The notes: generated by a model not told the origin, from the letters alone. Shown: positions 9,716-21,561, counted from the first letter of the stretch. The stretch: 64,000 bases of DNA from Ciona savignyi (GCA_000149265.1 CH002585.1:449803-513802), one strand, 5' to 3'. Made by a program: numbers and translations.

Positions 9716-12700
9716 ATGTCAACTTCTAAGCTACCGCCGCCCGTACCGCCGCCATTTTGGAAACCGGGCGCACAAGAAAGAATTTGGCGGCCAATCGAAC
9801 CCGAAACCCGGGCGGACAGTTTCAATCCTCCGATGTTGGCAAGTTTTTCGCGCAACGCCGAACATGCTATGAGGCAACGGGTGAATTTTGAAAACCTGTT
9901 TCGACAAAATTTGAGCCATGAAACGTATTTTCGCGACCGTAAACGAGCGGACAAAATCGAAAACCTAAAAAGTGATCATTCCTGTCGAATCAACCACGAA
10001 AATTGCACCAGAAGTATTGATGCGACCCCGCAAAGAATATTCACAGGTAAGGAATTCAAAACTGTGAGCTTTAATTTTTTACAAGAAATAGGGTGGGATA
10101 CGATATTCATGTTTATCCCCGTTAATGGGAAAACCAAGGGGGTTAACACACGGGCAATCGTCAGATCACCTCACGCCCATCGTCAGGTTACCGGAGCTAT
10201 CGCAGTGTGTTGTATATGATAGAAACGTTCCCTCTATTTGGTAAAACCTATTAATCCGCTGGGTTCAGGCAATGTCCGTTAAGTATCTTGCCCAAGGACA
10301 CAACCGAATAGCTAGCGACCAGTTCTGAACCCTTCAGTTGAAAGGCGTCCCTCTAAACCACCAGACTAACCGTCCGTTGATGGCTTGTTTTAATTCCGAA
10401 ACTTTTATGAACGTTAGTGATAAAAGTTATAGGAAAAAAATAGAAAATGCAATTAACTTGCACATGGCAGCTTAAAGGCGTAGTGGTAAAGTTAATTTGA
10501 TCCTATTACCCAACCTTAACTTATATTGCTACACTTCTCAACCGGGATTGTACTATAATATGGACTGTTATATCGGTCCTATAAAGGTGAGGGTGTGCCA
10601 GGTTTACTCAACTGGAGACTAAGGATCGGGCAAGGCAACAATTATAGAACAATTCACGTCATAAGTACTGTCTTGTGGTGGATTGGTTAGGGCGACTGAT
10701 ACATATACTGCTCCCTATACTAAAAAACGGTCCAAGTGACGAGCCCATTATGGGTTCAAAACAGGACTCGGTAAAAAATGTTATAAACTAATTCTGATGG
10801 GTTTAATTACAGAAGCACTTGTATTACATTAAGCTCAATTATGAAATAATGCTTACTGAATAGCTTCATAGTTTATTTCTTTTTTTCGTTACCGAAATGC
10901 ATGTAGAAACGCAAAAAAATAAAAATTACCAAACAATAATAAGAAAAGTACGGTTGTGTGGCCGAATGATTAACGCGAAAGATACATTTACAATTTATGC
11001 AAAAACGGTCTTAGGGACAGTCCATCATGGGTTCGAACCTTTGCTCGGTTAAAAAAATAAAAAGGGCATAGTAAAAAGACTGCAAAAGGAAAAGTGTTTG
11101 TATAGCTTGTGTTGGATAAAAGTGCAAAAATAAACTCATCTACTCATTAAAGTAGTACCTTAACCGTAACTTTATTAAGTTAAACCCACGCAAAATTATG
11201 ATAAAACTAAAATAAACTCATTTACAGGTCTCAATGCTGAATCTAACACGCTCTACAGTGATTGTCGACAATCCCTACACTCCCCATGCCCATTGGCGGA
11301 AAAGCGGGAACCGCGGAAGACTGAAAAGCCGGAAGGGCGGAAGCGAACACGAGCCGCATTCACCCAGGCACAAGTTACCGCCCTTGAAAAAAGGTTCAAC
11401 GAACAGAAGTATTTGTCGGGCACGGAGAGAACTGATTTTGCTCGGTCTCTTCGGCTCACAGAGACCCAAATCAAAATTTGGTTTCAAAATAGGTGAGAAT
11501 ATGTCGAATAGGATAGGATAGGATATTCATGTTTATTCTCGTGAATGGGAAAACCTGCAGGGTTAACACACGGGTAATCGTCAGATCACCTCGCGCCCAT
11601 CGACGGGTTATCGAAGCTATTGCAGTATGTTATATTTAAGACATTCCTTCAATTTGGTAAAACCCATTATTCCGCTGGGTTCAGGCAATATCTGTTAAGT
11701 GACTTGCCAAAGGACACAACCGAATAGCTAAAGACCAGTTTCGAACAAATCTTCGGCTGAAATGCGCCGCACTAAATCACCAGACTAACCGGACTTGGTA
11801 GGTTAGTGCATGCCTTGTCAGCCGAAACGTCGAAACCAGTCAATCGCTTTAAGGGTTGTATCCATGACACTAAACGGATGTCGCCTGAGCACAGCAAAAT
11901 AATAGTTTAAAATGGAAACATCTACAACAACCATCTACAACATACTGCAATGACTGTGGCAACTAGACCTTGGGCCCAAGTCATCAAACGATAACCTTTA
12001 AATCTTTTAGTTTTGTCCGGCAGATTAGTCTTGTGATTTAGTGCGCGGCCTTGTAGGTTTGCAGGTACGTATCACTTAAGGGGCATTGCTTGAACCCAGC
12101 GAATTAATGGGTTCTACTAAATTGAAGGAACGTCTAAATCATAAACAACACACTGCAATAGCTTGGGTAACCCAATGGTGTGCACGTGGTGATCTGACGA
12201 TTGCCCGTGTGTTAACCCCCCTTGGTTTTCCCATTCCCGAGTATAAACATGAATATCTTATCCTATCCTTTCCTTGTGACTTTTCTCAGCCCGCCAGTAT
12301 GGAAATGACCCACCTATCCATTCAATATAGTATTTTAAAATATCCTTGGGTTTTTTATTATTCATTTAGTATATTTTCTTTCTGTTTGGGCTTCCAAATT
12401 AAAATACTAGAGCAATTAACTCCGGTTGTAAGTGTTGAATGTAAAGAAGTGCTGTAAGCCGGTCGAATATGATGCGAATGGGTTGTTTATTTCTATCTTC
12501 ATAAGGCCAGATAAAACATTTAGTCAAACAATATTTATTTTCTGCATTAAAACAAAAACAAGTTTTTTTGTTTAAATTTTTAAGTTTGGAGATTTATTTA
12601 AGTTTATAGATAACTGATTGTATCTTTTCCATCTTCAGAAGATACAAGACAAAGCGCCGACTGCGACTAGCGACCGAAATGCTGGCGGCTGCGGCAGCTC

Positions 12701-13678
12701 AACAAGTGACACCTACCTTCCTAGCGTTTCCGTTTGGTGTCGCCCCAGCGCCATATCATCCCCACCACCCGCTTATGGGTAAGCATGTGTATGGTTGTGT
12801 TGCAGAATGGTTAACGCGCCCGATACATATACCGACTCTTATACAAAATAACGGTCCTAGTGACAAGCCCATCATGGGTTGGAAACTAGACTCGGTTAAA
12901 ATAAATTATGGGTAAGCACATGAGTTAATATGCCCGACATGTAATTATTTGTTTAAAGCATTACCAATACGGGTCGTATGTAAAAGCCTAGTTTTTAAAC
13001 TGTTGTATTGAAATTTGTGTCAAACTAGTTTTATATACAGTGGAACCCCGCTTACCTGACAACCTATGGGACCGTCATCAAGCGGTCACGCTAGAGGGGT
13101 GGTCGTGTTAGTAAATTTTGCTTTGGAGCAGGTTGTCGTCATATGCAGCCAAAAACGTCTGCCTTTTTACTAAATTTCTTTGTATGTGTGTTTCTTTGTA
13201 TGTGTGTACCCGCTCATGTAATCTTATTGTTTTGATCACAAAAGAAATTTAAACTTATTATTTTGGTGACAAAAGCAAATTATCCGCACGTGTGGTCGCT
13301 TTAGCGGAGTTAAATTTAAAGAAGCAAAATATGACAGTCCTGGTCTGGAAACCGGGGTGGTCGCGTTATTGAAACAGAATGCAATACATAATCATAATAA
13401 ATTATTTGGGACCGCACTGAAGTGGTCCTGATAAAGAGGTGGTCGTCAAGCGGGGTTCCACTGTATGCAACAGTCGCATTAACCATTCGGCCACAAGCGC
13501 TTGGCCTCTACACATGTTATAAGTTTCTATCGTTTTAAAATTGTTGACAACTCAATTATTTCCAGGTATGTTACAATCTCGGGGTGCTACAACCAATTTT
13601 CCGGAGTCTTTTCTTTTACCGTCGATTGACTTTACCCAGTCCATTAACGAGCGTTTTCTCGAGAGAAAGACGCACTGA
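9716..13678 (+). CDS. nkx3: NK3/Bapx-class homeobox transcription factor
   Basis: Four exons: 9716-10046, 11228-11492, 12639-12778 and 13566-13678 (stop TGA), total 849 bases, 282 residues. Every junction is GT-AG and the phases fit. The homeodomain covers residues about 148-207. Its third helix is [15 protein letters not shown]; the Y54-K-T-K-R signature, the start [12 protein letters not shown] and the KYLSGTER segment point to NK3 (bagpipe/Bapx) rather than NK2. Intron 2 splits the codon for homeodomain R52. Downstream is an alanine and His/Pro-rich tail (AAAAAQQ, YHPHHP). I do not see a clear N-terminal TN/EH1 motif. Introns 1-3 each begin with a SINE within about 10-50 bases of the donor. 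NK3 factors act in the nucleus, in mesoderm and gut-muscle patterning in other animals; the role here is inferred. Confidence 0.92.
10093..10377 (-). repeat. SINE family A, full length
   Basis: In intron 1 of the NK3-type gene, starting about 46 bases after the exon 1 donor. Confidence 0.85.
10682..10780 (+). repeat. SINE family B, partial
   Basis: Lacks a clear A-box; keeps the GATACATATAC and GACGAGCCCATTATGGGTTC blocks. In NK3 intron 1. Confidence 0.6.
10951..11058 (+). repeat. SINE family B
   Basis: ACGGTTGTGTGGCCGAATGA head and CATCATGGGTTCGAACC B-box, followed by an A-rich tail. In NK3 intron 1. Confidence 0.75.
11505..11797 (-). repeat. SINE family A, full length
   Basis: Begins only about 12 bases inside NK3 intron 2. 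Reads from a GGATA-repeat tail to the tRNA-like head. Confidence 0.85.
12013..12275 (+). repeat. SINE family A, head diverged
   Basis: In NK3 intron 2, opposite orientation to the 11505 copy. Ends in CTTATCCTATCCTTTCC. Confidence 0.75.
12788..12905 (+). repeat. SINE family B
   Basis: Starts about 10 bases after the exon 3 donor of the NK3-type gene; B-box side is CATCATGGGTTGGAAAC. Confidence 0.75.
13038..13463. mobile_element. complete TA-flanked MITE (pogo/Tigger-like)
   Basis: In NK3 intron 3. Ends are inverted: left CAGTGGAACCCCGCTT, right AAGCGGGGTTCCACTG, 16 of 16 matching. TA dinucleotides lie directly outside both ends (13036-13037 and 13464-13465). 426 bp, no long frame. The TA duplication and CAGTGG end fit the Tc1/mariner superfamily; pogo/Tigger is inference. 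Confidence 0.8.
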
Positions 13679-14555
13679 ACCATGCCTGAAGAGAAAGGCG
13701 TTCTGAACACCTTGCGGCTAGCCTTAAATTATTCCTGTCGTCCTGCCGTCGACGTTCTGCATTCCGTACCTGCTGTATCACCTTTTTGGGGAAAAACTAA
13801 AAGGAGGGAAAGCGGGAAGGAGGAAAAGTGCACTAAAATGAATATTATGATATTAAAGTTAGTTTTAAACATGGGGTTAGAAAGGTTAGTTCTGGGTTGA
13901 GATTACTGTTTGGGGCAGGGTTTAAATTAGTTTCCGTAATTTTACTGTGCAGTTTCCCTCCTTCCCGCTTTCTCTCCTTTTAGCGTTGCCCTGTTTATGT
14001 ACTTCGCACTCGCAGTCGTGACTTATGAGCTCGACGGGTTTACTTTCAAAACAACAATTGACAGTGGAAAGACAACAAAACGTGAGACCGCGGCACTGCA
14101 ACCTTCAATCTCTCTATTTCGGCAATACAGTCGCCCGATTACGAGTTTAAAAACAGGGCGAGACTCGTTGTTGGCGCCGCGGCCCACTGAAATCACTACA
14201 AACAACACAAAAATATGGTAGTGTGCTTTCGTGCTATATAGCAGTCCTGTAGCTATGTGCAAATGCCCGGCATAATATATAAAGAAAACACGATATAAAA
14301 CAAGTGGTGAAATTGGGCAACTGTTCGAGCGTCGACTGTTTTTCAATTTCTAGATCGAATTCACAGTCTACATGACTAGTTCGTTAATTCCCATCGCTTT
14401 CTTAGTTGTTTTATGCAGATTGGGGCCCAATTGAGAGCTGAATCGTTGATCGTCTTCAGTTTCCATACGTTGTTGCCAGTGCGGCACGATTAGATCCGGG
14501 AAAAGTCGTGACAACAAGTCCCGTTCCTTCTCGATGGAGCTTTTATTATCTGCAG
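13679..14555. other. convergent intergenic spacer, NK3-type gene to DKK3
   Basis: Tail-to-tail 3' flanks. Contains a GGAGGG MITE at 13787-13993. The rest has open frames on both strands at 13997-14346 with no splice or homology support. No canonical AATAAA close to the homeobox stop was found. Confidence 0.6.
13787..13993. mobile_element. MITE, GGAGGGAAAGCGGG-ended family
   Basis: Left end CTAAAAGGAGGGAAAGCGGG at 13797; right end CTTTCTCTCCTTTTAG then CGTTGCCCTG, so the outer CAGGG-type end is intact on the right. Confidence 0.8.
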
Positions 14556-17500
14556 TTAATTGGCGTTTAAATCGGGAACAAAGTCTAATTTGTTGCGGGA
14601 GCTAAACGACCGCAGTAGGCGGTAATCCGTACCTGTGTTTATTCTCGGCACTTCGCAGAAAAGAGGAGTGTTATAATCCGTATCGCTGGCACTGCTTTCG
14701 TCTCTGGAAACAACAGTGGTTTACTGAGCATAACAGGACCACGTATTATTCTAATGACGCCCTAAATTAAAATCACTGAATTTTTACTCATACGCGAAAA
14801 ACGATATTGGCCGACATTTCTGTTGGCAATTAGCACACTGGGTAATTAGACAGAATTCTACATATTATTCTAATGACTCCCTAAATTAAAATCACTGAAT
14901 TTTTACTTATTTGCGAAATTATTAATAAAAATCGATATTGGCCGACATTTATGATGGTAATTAGCACACTGGGTAACCAGACAGAATTCTACATATTATT
15001 CTAATGACGCCCAATATTAAAATCACTGCATTTTTACTCATACGCGAAATCATTAAAAAATGATATTTGCCGACATTTCTGTTGGTAATTAGCACACTGG
15101 GCAATCAGACAGAATTCTAAATAATCTTTGGATGCTTTATATGCCAACATTTAATTACCTGCTGACGCATTTTAACGACGACACACAAGGGCAGAAGAAT
15201 TGGTCTGTAGGAATTGAGATGAATTCAATAGGATTGTGGACCGGTGGCACCGAACATCGCTCTCCTTGCTTCGCGTATGGTTTGCAGATTAACCTTGGAA
15301 AGTCGCTGACTTCTGCGCAGCATAAACCGTCGTCGCAATCTTCAGAAACCTTCAATCGATGTTTTGGTGAAACGTACAAACAAAGCCTCAACAGTCGGTT
15401 ATTGCTTTGCTCATTTACATTTTAAAGGTTTGCATGCAAATTAGTGTACGCTACAGCACGCTATTATTTTTTGGCAAAACCCTATTTAAGTTTCTCATTA
15501 AACAAAGATCACTATTGTTTTAGAATTATTTTGGAACCGATTTTTTGGCCACTTGTCCATTGCCATAAACAATAACTTGACGCTAACGATTCAAATGGAC
15601 CTTTAAATCACCCGAAGTAACTTATTATATTGTCCACACTAATTACGCTAATTATTTGTGACAACCCATTAGTCAGTAAAAGCTAATACGACTAAGATAA
15701 TACTTTTGTTATCCAACCCATGATGGGATAAATATGAATATCCTATACGCAATATCATATAAGGCAGGGTTGGGCAACTTCTGTAGCCAGCGGGCCAGAT
15801 GTGGAAAATGAAGTTTTTGGTGGGCCAGAATATTACATAAAGAGCATTCAATGTCTTAATTACAGGGTATATGGTTAGATATAGTATGCGGGCCGGTCAA
15901 TATCCCTACACTGGCCGTATGTTGCCCATGCCTGCTATACGGGGTATGTATGAGTGTATGTATGTAATCTTCTAGAGAAAAATATCTTAGTGTGATGTTT
16001 TAATTAAACCGTTTATCAACGTCAAGAAATTATTTTATAAAAAAATTTATAGTGTTATAAAGATAAATACAGGTGTTTAAATCTTCTACAGCGAAAAAAA
16101 CAAGCTTGGTACGATGTTTAATTAAACCGTTTATTAACGTCCAGAAGTTATTTTTTTTTAAATTCTTATAGTGTTATGAAGATAAATATGAGTGTATTTA
16201 ATCTTGTACAGCAAAAAAACAAACAAAGTACGATGTTTTAATTAAACCGTTTATTAACGTCCAGTAGTTATTTTTTTTAATTCTTATAGTGTTATGAAGA
16301 TAAATATGAGTGTATTTAATCTTGTACAGCAAAAAAACAAACAAAGTATGATGTTAAATTAGGCCGTTTCTTAACGGCAATATCCCATACCTCGCACAGA
16401 GTTCCTACTGATCCAGGATTAACGGCTAATTTGCATCGACCAAACACGCACATCGCCTGATGTTCGTAGTCAGCATCGCCTGATTCGCAGCACTGCCCAT
16501 CATCCACGCATTCATCTTCTTCCTCCTTGCATTTCAAACATTCGCTCGACACCGGGGTCTCGAAGCAATACTCGTCTGGGTGGAATGGTTTTTTTTAACT
16601 GATTTTCTTAACCAAGTTTCATGGAAAAATCGGTATATGAGTCGCTGCTGGGCAATACTAAAAGAAGGGAAGGAGAGAAACTGCTTACTAAAACTATGAA
16701 AACTAATTTAAACCCTTCTGTAAACACGAATCTCAACGCCAAGACTAACCCTAACTTTAACTCCATGTTTCAAACTAACTCTAATGGCCTAATATGCATT
16801 TTGGTGTGTAGTTTCCCTCCTTCCCGCTTTCCCTCCTTTTACTTTTTCCCCAAATCGCTCGCACTAACCATTTCGCCACACGAATCGTTTTTCTTTTTTA
16901 TCAAGCTAAGTTTCGAAGCCATGTCGATTTTAACACTTAGACCGTTTAATAGAGAAAGAACCAGTCGCGTTAACCGTTCGGCCACACAAACTTTTTTTAA
17001 GTTAAATAAAACGAAGTTTTAATCTTGTACTTATGTGTCAGCATTCTATATTACAGCCATGTTTTGTTTAATGAAGGGTAGTGTGACCAAACAATTACCG
17101 TGGACAAGCAGTGTAGTTAAACTGGCACATAGAGAGGAATCCATAGGGCATAGGTTCGAAGCTTGGTACGGTTAATTAAATTTTATTTAAACCTAATAAT
17201 CAAGTTGGCTTGGGTTTAAAGCTTTCTCAGGTTAAATAAATTTAATAAATCCAGTGGGTTCAGGCGATGTCCGCTAAGTGCATTTCCCAAAAAAACCCAA
17301 CCGCTAAAGAAGCGACTGATTTCGATTCATTAACCTTTTGACTGAAAAACGGCGCATTAGCCGACTGAGCTATATAGCCGAAAGAAAACGGGTTGGTTAA
17401 ATTTATGCCAAATTGTACGGTCGTGTGGCCGAATGGTTAACGCGACCGATACATATACCAACTCTTATACAAAAAAACGGTCCTAGCGACGAGCCCATCA

Positions 17501-20500
17501 TGGGTCGAAACTTGGCCGGGTAAAAACAAATAAAAAGTTATTTCAAATTACCATCGGAGCAAGGGAAAACAACCGAGCATTTTTTCGGTCCCTCATTCCT
17601 TTTGGCGTCTCGCAGTGAATGTATTTCGTCCTCCACCCAAGTTTGTCCTGAAAAATATTTATGTTACACTTTTAGGCGGGTTCTCGATAACCTGTAGTCA
17701 GCAGCTCTCAACGTTATGAATAAAATGCTTGTACTGATGTAAGCAGCATAAAAACACAACCACACTAAAACATACTACAACAGGTAATGTAAAAAAAGCA
17801 AATATGCGGTACAGTAGGTTTAAAGCGGGAAATATGAAGATAAAAGCGACAGGTATTTATTATCAAGCGTTGGTCACAAGGCCTACATAAGGTAATCAAC
17901 GCACGGATGCAAACGAACAAAGATAAGACATTAAAATATTTAGACATGGAGTAAACACAACATGAAACCGCTGAATTAAAATTATGGCGCCTGTGTACCG
18001 CAGCGGTTAAAGACGAGTGCTTACATTTAGCGAAAGTGCTTATTAAGTAAATAGGCGGAAATCGACGCTTATCCTTTGCGGTTACCATACTACAATTAAC
18101 GCCATTGTGTCATGACAGGTTTGTTGGTCTAGTAACCGAAACCTGCAATAACGGCCCGCCTATTGATCTGAAGGGATTGGTTGCAAATTCGTGCTGTTTA
18201 TTTTGGGTAATGACTTGGACAAGAGTCATAAAATATTCAAAGCGGAGCATAGAAATGGCGTTCATTTCCCTATTAGAAGACAGCACGACCTAAGGCTGTC
18301 AATGAAGCAAGTGTACAGTGCATTTAGTTGCAAAAGAAAACAAAAAAACGCTCTAAAATTACCAATATTTGTGGGTTTTAAATTATTTTTATATAGTCGG
18401 CTTTAAGTAAACTTAATTTTTGTACATTATGGAAATTTATATTAAAAACTATTACACCCAAGTCATTTTAACTGCAGAAAATATAACAACCAGTCACTTA
18501 CTTCCCGAATCTACTCGAGGCAGATATTGCACAACTCGTTGTAACAATAGCATTATTACAAATAAAAGACTCATTTCAAATATTATTTTTAATTGTAAAC
18601 AATTGTTGTGTTGATTTCAATGTAACAAAAAAGATAGAAAAATGTTTGTTTCAAGATCTGAACTTCTGAAATAGACGTATTTTCCCTTTTCCATTTCGAC
18701 GACCGATGGAAAGTCGTTTTAATGTGTACAGAAAAAACAAAATCTCCAAAAAAACGTATTGAAACCTTACAATTAAAACACTAGAGTCTACTAGTGACTA
18801 GACACTAGACTAATGTAGACTTGGGTTAATTGAGTACAAGACCTATTTATACACACTATTCATTAACCCGCCTATTTTCTGTTCCTCAAATATGTCTTCG
18901 TGGGTGGGAAATCTACGACTAGTCCGTATACCTCGAGGGCATTTTTGGGATTGGTCTTATTGTTATTGTTTTCGCAGTCATTTCGCTTTCCAGAATATTC
19001 TATGTTTTATATTTTGTTTTTATGTACCAACCTATTCCACCGTGCTCGCTTTTGTCAATGGATTCCTGAACTTGAAAAGTTTGGTTTCCAATCTTCATCC
19101 TAAAGTCGCTTGCGTTGTGAAAGTTGGCCGGGAATTGCTTCTCCAATTCCTACGGAATATAAACACAGATATATGACAGTATAGTATGTTTATGCTCATA
19201 ACAGCGGTGGGACAACGCATGGGCGGTATATATGAATTAACATATGTTTATGTTAATTACTTTTAAATAATAAAACGCAAAAACGTAATAATCCAGGCAG
19301 TCTTAAAATACCATTCACATGGGTAGTTTATTCGTTAAAGAATAGGGGTGGCGGATCGATGTGTTTTAGAAAAGTTTCCTTAACTTTTGTTTTATTATCG
19401 AGGTTCAAGTAAGTCTGTTAAATACTTTTCCAATGAATACAGCTAGCTTGTGGCTGTTTTTGAACCCATCGCATTTTGGCGGACAGTATACCTCGCTATC
19501 AATGGATTAAACCAGGCACTGGCAATATATATGGCCCTGAGGAATTTTGACCGGCCCGCAGACTGTTTGAATACTATTTATGTAATAATCCGGCCCACTA
19601 ACAACTTTACTTTCCCACATCTATCCTGTCGACTAAAAAAGTTGCCCATCCCTTAATTAAACGGATGTGTATATATATATACATGGCCGTAAATAAGAAA
19701 AATCATATTCTCTGCCCACATAGAGCACAATAAGTATTTTTTTAGGATAACGCGTTTAAACAAAATTTAGTCAGCAAGGCGTGTATACTAAAACGGTTCA
19801 AATACGTTTTTTTTGCGTTGGTTCATTAGACTTGATGTTAAAATCCATAAAATCAGGGAATTCTTGCCACAGTACAGTATAAAGAATAAACTCGGACTGG
19901 AGGTAATGTTGGAATAGTCCCAAAGACCTATCGATTTTTCGTTGTTCGTATGTGTCTATTGATTTTAGTCTGGCAGCTGCACATGGCAGATAATTAACAC
20001 ACTCTTGGGTTTTCTATTTTAAATCGTACTGTAATAAACCTTTGGACGGTTGTATGCCCGAATTTAACGCTACAATAAACAGAATTCTATATAAAAATGG
20101 TTTTACTAACAAGTCCTTTTTTAGTTCCGCCGCTTGCTTTCGCATCGCCTATTACATGGTTAAAAAAATTTATTTCAATAATAAGTGAGTAATTTAACTA
20201 AAAAATTATGATAACGAAATTCTTAAAATTTTAAGTGAGGATAGCTATAAGCGGCCTTTGTTAAGTAAGCAAGCATTTCTGGTCTTCAGCGCTTCCTTGG
20301 ACCCGCTCCTAATATTGTGTATTAAGTCTGTTTATCCGACAAAGAATTATCTCAATTATAATGTATATTACTATGATAACAAAATCCTTTTTTAGGTATA
20401 GTATTAAGGGCTTTTATTATGGACACTTCCGTGAACGCGCACCTAATATCGAGTATTAAGTCTGTTTATCCGGCAAAGAATTATCTTAATTATAATGTAA

Positions 20501-21561
20501 GTTATTATAACAAAATCCTTAAAATTTTAGGTGAGTATAGCTATAAGCGCTTTTATTAAGGACGAAGTCTGTTTTTCCGGAAAATAATCAATCTCAATTA
20601 TAATGTTATTATTACGTCTGCATCGTCCAGCCATCGTCCATCTTTTTCCAAGTCATCGATAGCAGATTCCAGTTCTGTCAGTTCGTCCACCGAATTTGGC
20701 ATCGGGCGGGCGGGGTTGGCAGCTGCTACGTTAGCTTGCTCATCTGTGTATGGAAATAGATTTAAAATTCGTTCCGATCAACTCAACATTGTAATTTTGC
20801 AAATAAGATATTGATTCTTATATATATTTTTTTTATTTTTAAAGCGATATTTTAATGGTAAAATTACAATGTTTTTAATGGGAAATTACAATGTGGATTT
20901 TGCACATCCAAAATGCAAATATAGTCTAAATCTATAGACATTTATAGATTGTCTATATCGTTTTTATGGACAATCTATAAATGTCTATAGATACCCAAAT
21001 AGACATGGGTATCTATTTCGATTAATATTTTTTAAATTTTGAAGCGATATAACAGGCTATCATCATATAACAGGCTATCATCATATTACATCAAGCCGAT
21101 AACTGTCAGTTGCTATGCTCCTGGTCAAAGGATATTTATATATAATTAGCATATATTCGATGCAGTCCATAGAGAAAATATTTTTTTTCTTTATAAAGTA
21201 TTTATTGCTAAGTAACTTTGGTTTAGATTATATATTGTTTTTTAGAAGATTCAAACAAAATATCCTTTACTTAAATGGAAAAACGAAGACATATACAGTA
21301 GATAAAGCACGACGTTTATACGGATTGTTTAGCTGAGCAATGGCCAGTCTTACCAACTCCTAGTTCTTGTATGAGTCGATCTAACATAATTTTGTAGAGC
21401 AAGTCATCATTCGTATTAGTTTGTTGCTGCGCCGCCTCATTTCCAACACCGTACGGGGAAAGTGGTCGGTTTGATTTGGCGATTCTGTAGAGAGGCGAGA
21501 ATCCTATGCAGAACTTCATCAGCACCACTCCAGCTACGTAGTAGAGTAGCGAGCGCGACAT
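14556..21561 (-). CDS. dkk3: Dickkopf-3-like secreted protein
   Basis: Seven exons in transcript order: 21561-21354, 20743-20616, 19149-19032, 17647-17552, 16575-16391, 15349-15159, 14703-14556; 1074 bases, 357 residues (human DKK3 is 350). All junctions are GT-AG with matching phases. A hydrophobic signal segment (LLYYVAGVVLMKFCIGF) follows MSRS; start chosen at the ATG at 21561. An acidic helix-prone region (DELTELESAIDDLEKD) precedes possible N-glycosylation sites NAS and NQT. Residues 175-231 carry ten cysteines (Cys1) and 244-325 carry ten (Cys2, colipase-like: DCDDGLCCAE, ICKPYAKQGERC). The spacer between the domains is only 12 residues, GSVGTLC-like, as in DKK3 and unlike the long linker of DKK1/2/4. 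Expected secreted; DKK3 is a weak or context-dependent Wnt modulator, so the function here is open. Introns 2, 5 and 6 hold tandem arrays. Confidence 0.9.
14740..15120 (-). repeat. three-copy tandem array, about 125-bp unit
   Basis: Occupies DKK3 intron 6. Units start with ATTATTCTAATGAC at about 14745, 14865 and 14994 and share GATATTGGCCGACATTT and TTAGCACACTGGG. The last copy ends about 40 bases from the exon 6 donor. Confidence 0.85.
15775..15934 (+). mobile_element. hAT-like MITE
   Basis: CAGGGTTGGGCAACTTC at the left, GTTGCCCATGCCTG at the right; flanks ATATAAGG and CTATACGG are similar, compatible with an aged 8-bp duplication. In DKK3 intron 5. Confidence 0.7.
15968..16372 (-). repeat. 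three-and-a-half-copy tandem array, about 115-bp unit
   Basis: Units contain GATGTTTTAATTAAACCGTTTATTAACGTC-type blocks (split here: TTTTAATTAAACCG, then TTTATTAACGTCCAG) and ATAGTGTTATGAAGATAAAT. The truncated last unit ends within about 20 bases of the DKK3 exon 5 donor at 16390. Confidence 0.85.
16648..16854. mobile_element. MITE, GGAGGGAAAGCGGG-ended family
   Basis: Left end damaged (CTAAAAGAAGGGAAGGAG), right end TTCCCGCTTTCCCTCCTTTT. In DKK3 intron 4. Confidence 0.75.
16855..16995 (-). repeat. SINE family B fragments
   Basis: Two damaged pieces: CGCACTAACCATTTCGCCACACG and CGTTAACCGTTCGGCCACAC, with a degenerate B-box at AAGTTTCGAAGCCATG between them. Confidence 0.5.
17225..17385 (-). 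repeat. SINE family A, older head variant
   Basis: On the - strand the head reads GGCTATATAGCTCAGTCGGC, closer to a true tRNA 5' half than other copies, then the shared GGACATCGCCTGAACCCAC body. In DKK3 intron 4. Confidence 0.65.
17417..17540 (+). repeat. SINE family B, well preserved
   Basis: ACGGTCGTGTGGCCGAATGG at the head, then GACGAGCCCATCATGGGTCG and an A-rich tail. It ends about 12 bases from the DKK3 exon 4 donor (17551). Confidence 0.8.
19513..19654 (-). mobile_element. hAT-like MITE
   Basis: Starts CAGGCACTGGCAA, ends GTTGCCCATCCCTT. Flanks GATTAAAC and AATTAAAC match at 7 of 8. In DKK3 intron 2. Confidence 0.65.
20170..20615 (-). repeat. tandem array, about 140-150-bp unit
   Basis: About three units in DKK3 intron 2 sharing TATTAAGTCTGTTTATCCG, AAAGAATTATCTCAATTATAATGT and AGTATAGCTATAAGCGC. 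The last unit ends exactly in the exon 2 donor region (AATTATAATGTTATTATTAC against the exon at 20616). Confidence 0.8.
20930..20992. repeat. perfect 24-bp inverted repeat, 15-base loop
   Basis: Left arm 20930-20953 begins ATCTATAGACATTTATAG; right arm 20969-20992 is its exact reverse complement. A second 10-bp inverted repeat (ATAGATACCC/GGGTATCTAT) overlaps the right side. In DKK3 intron 1. Confidence 0.9.

Noticed and set aside
13997..14346. Overlapping frames on both strands between the NK3-type gene and DKK3
   Set aside because: No splice signals, recognisable motif or codon pattern; they lie in the convergent 3' flanks.
18892..19176. 94-codon + strand frame
   Set aside because: It is the antisense shadow of DKK3 exon 3 (19149-19032), which joins in phase to its neighbours.
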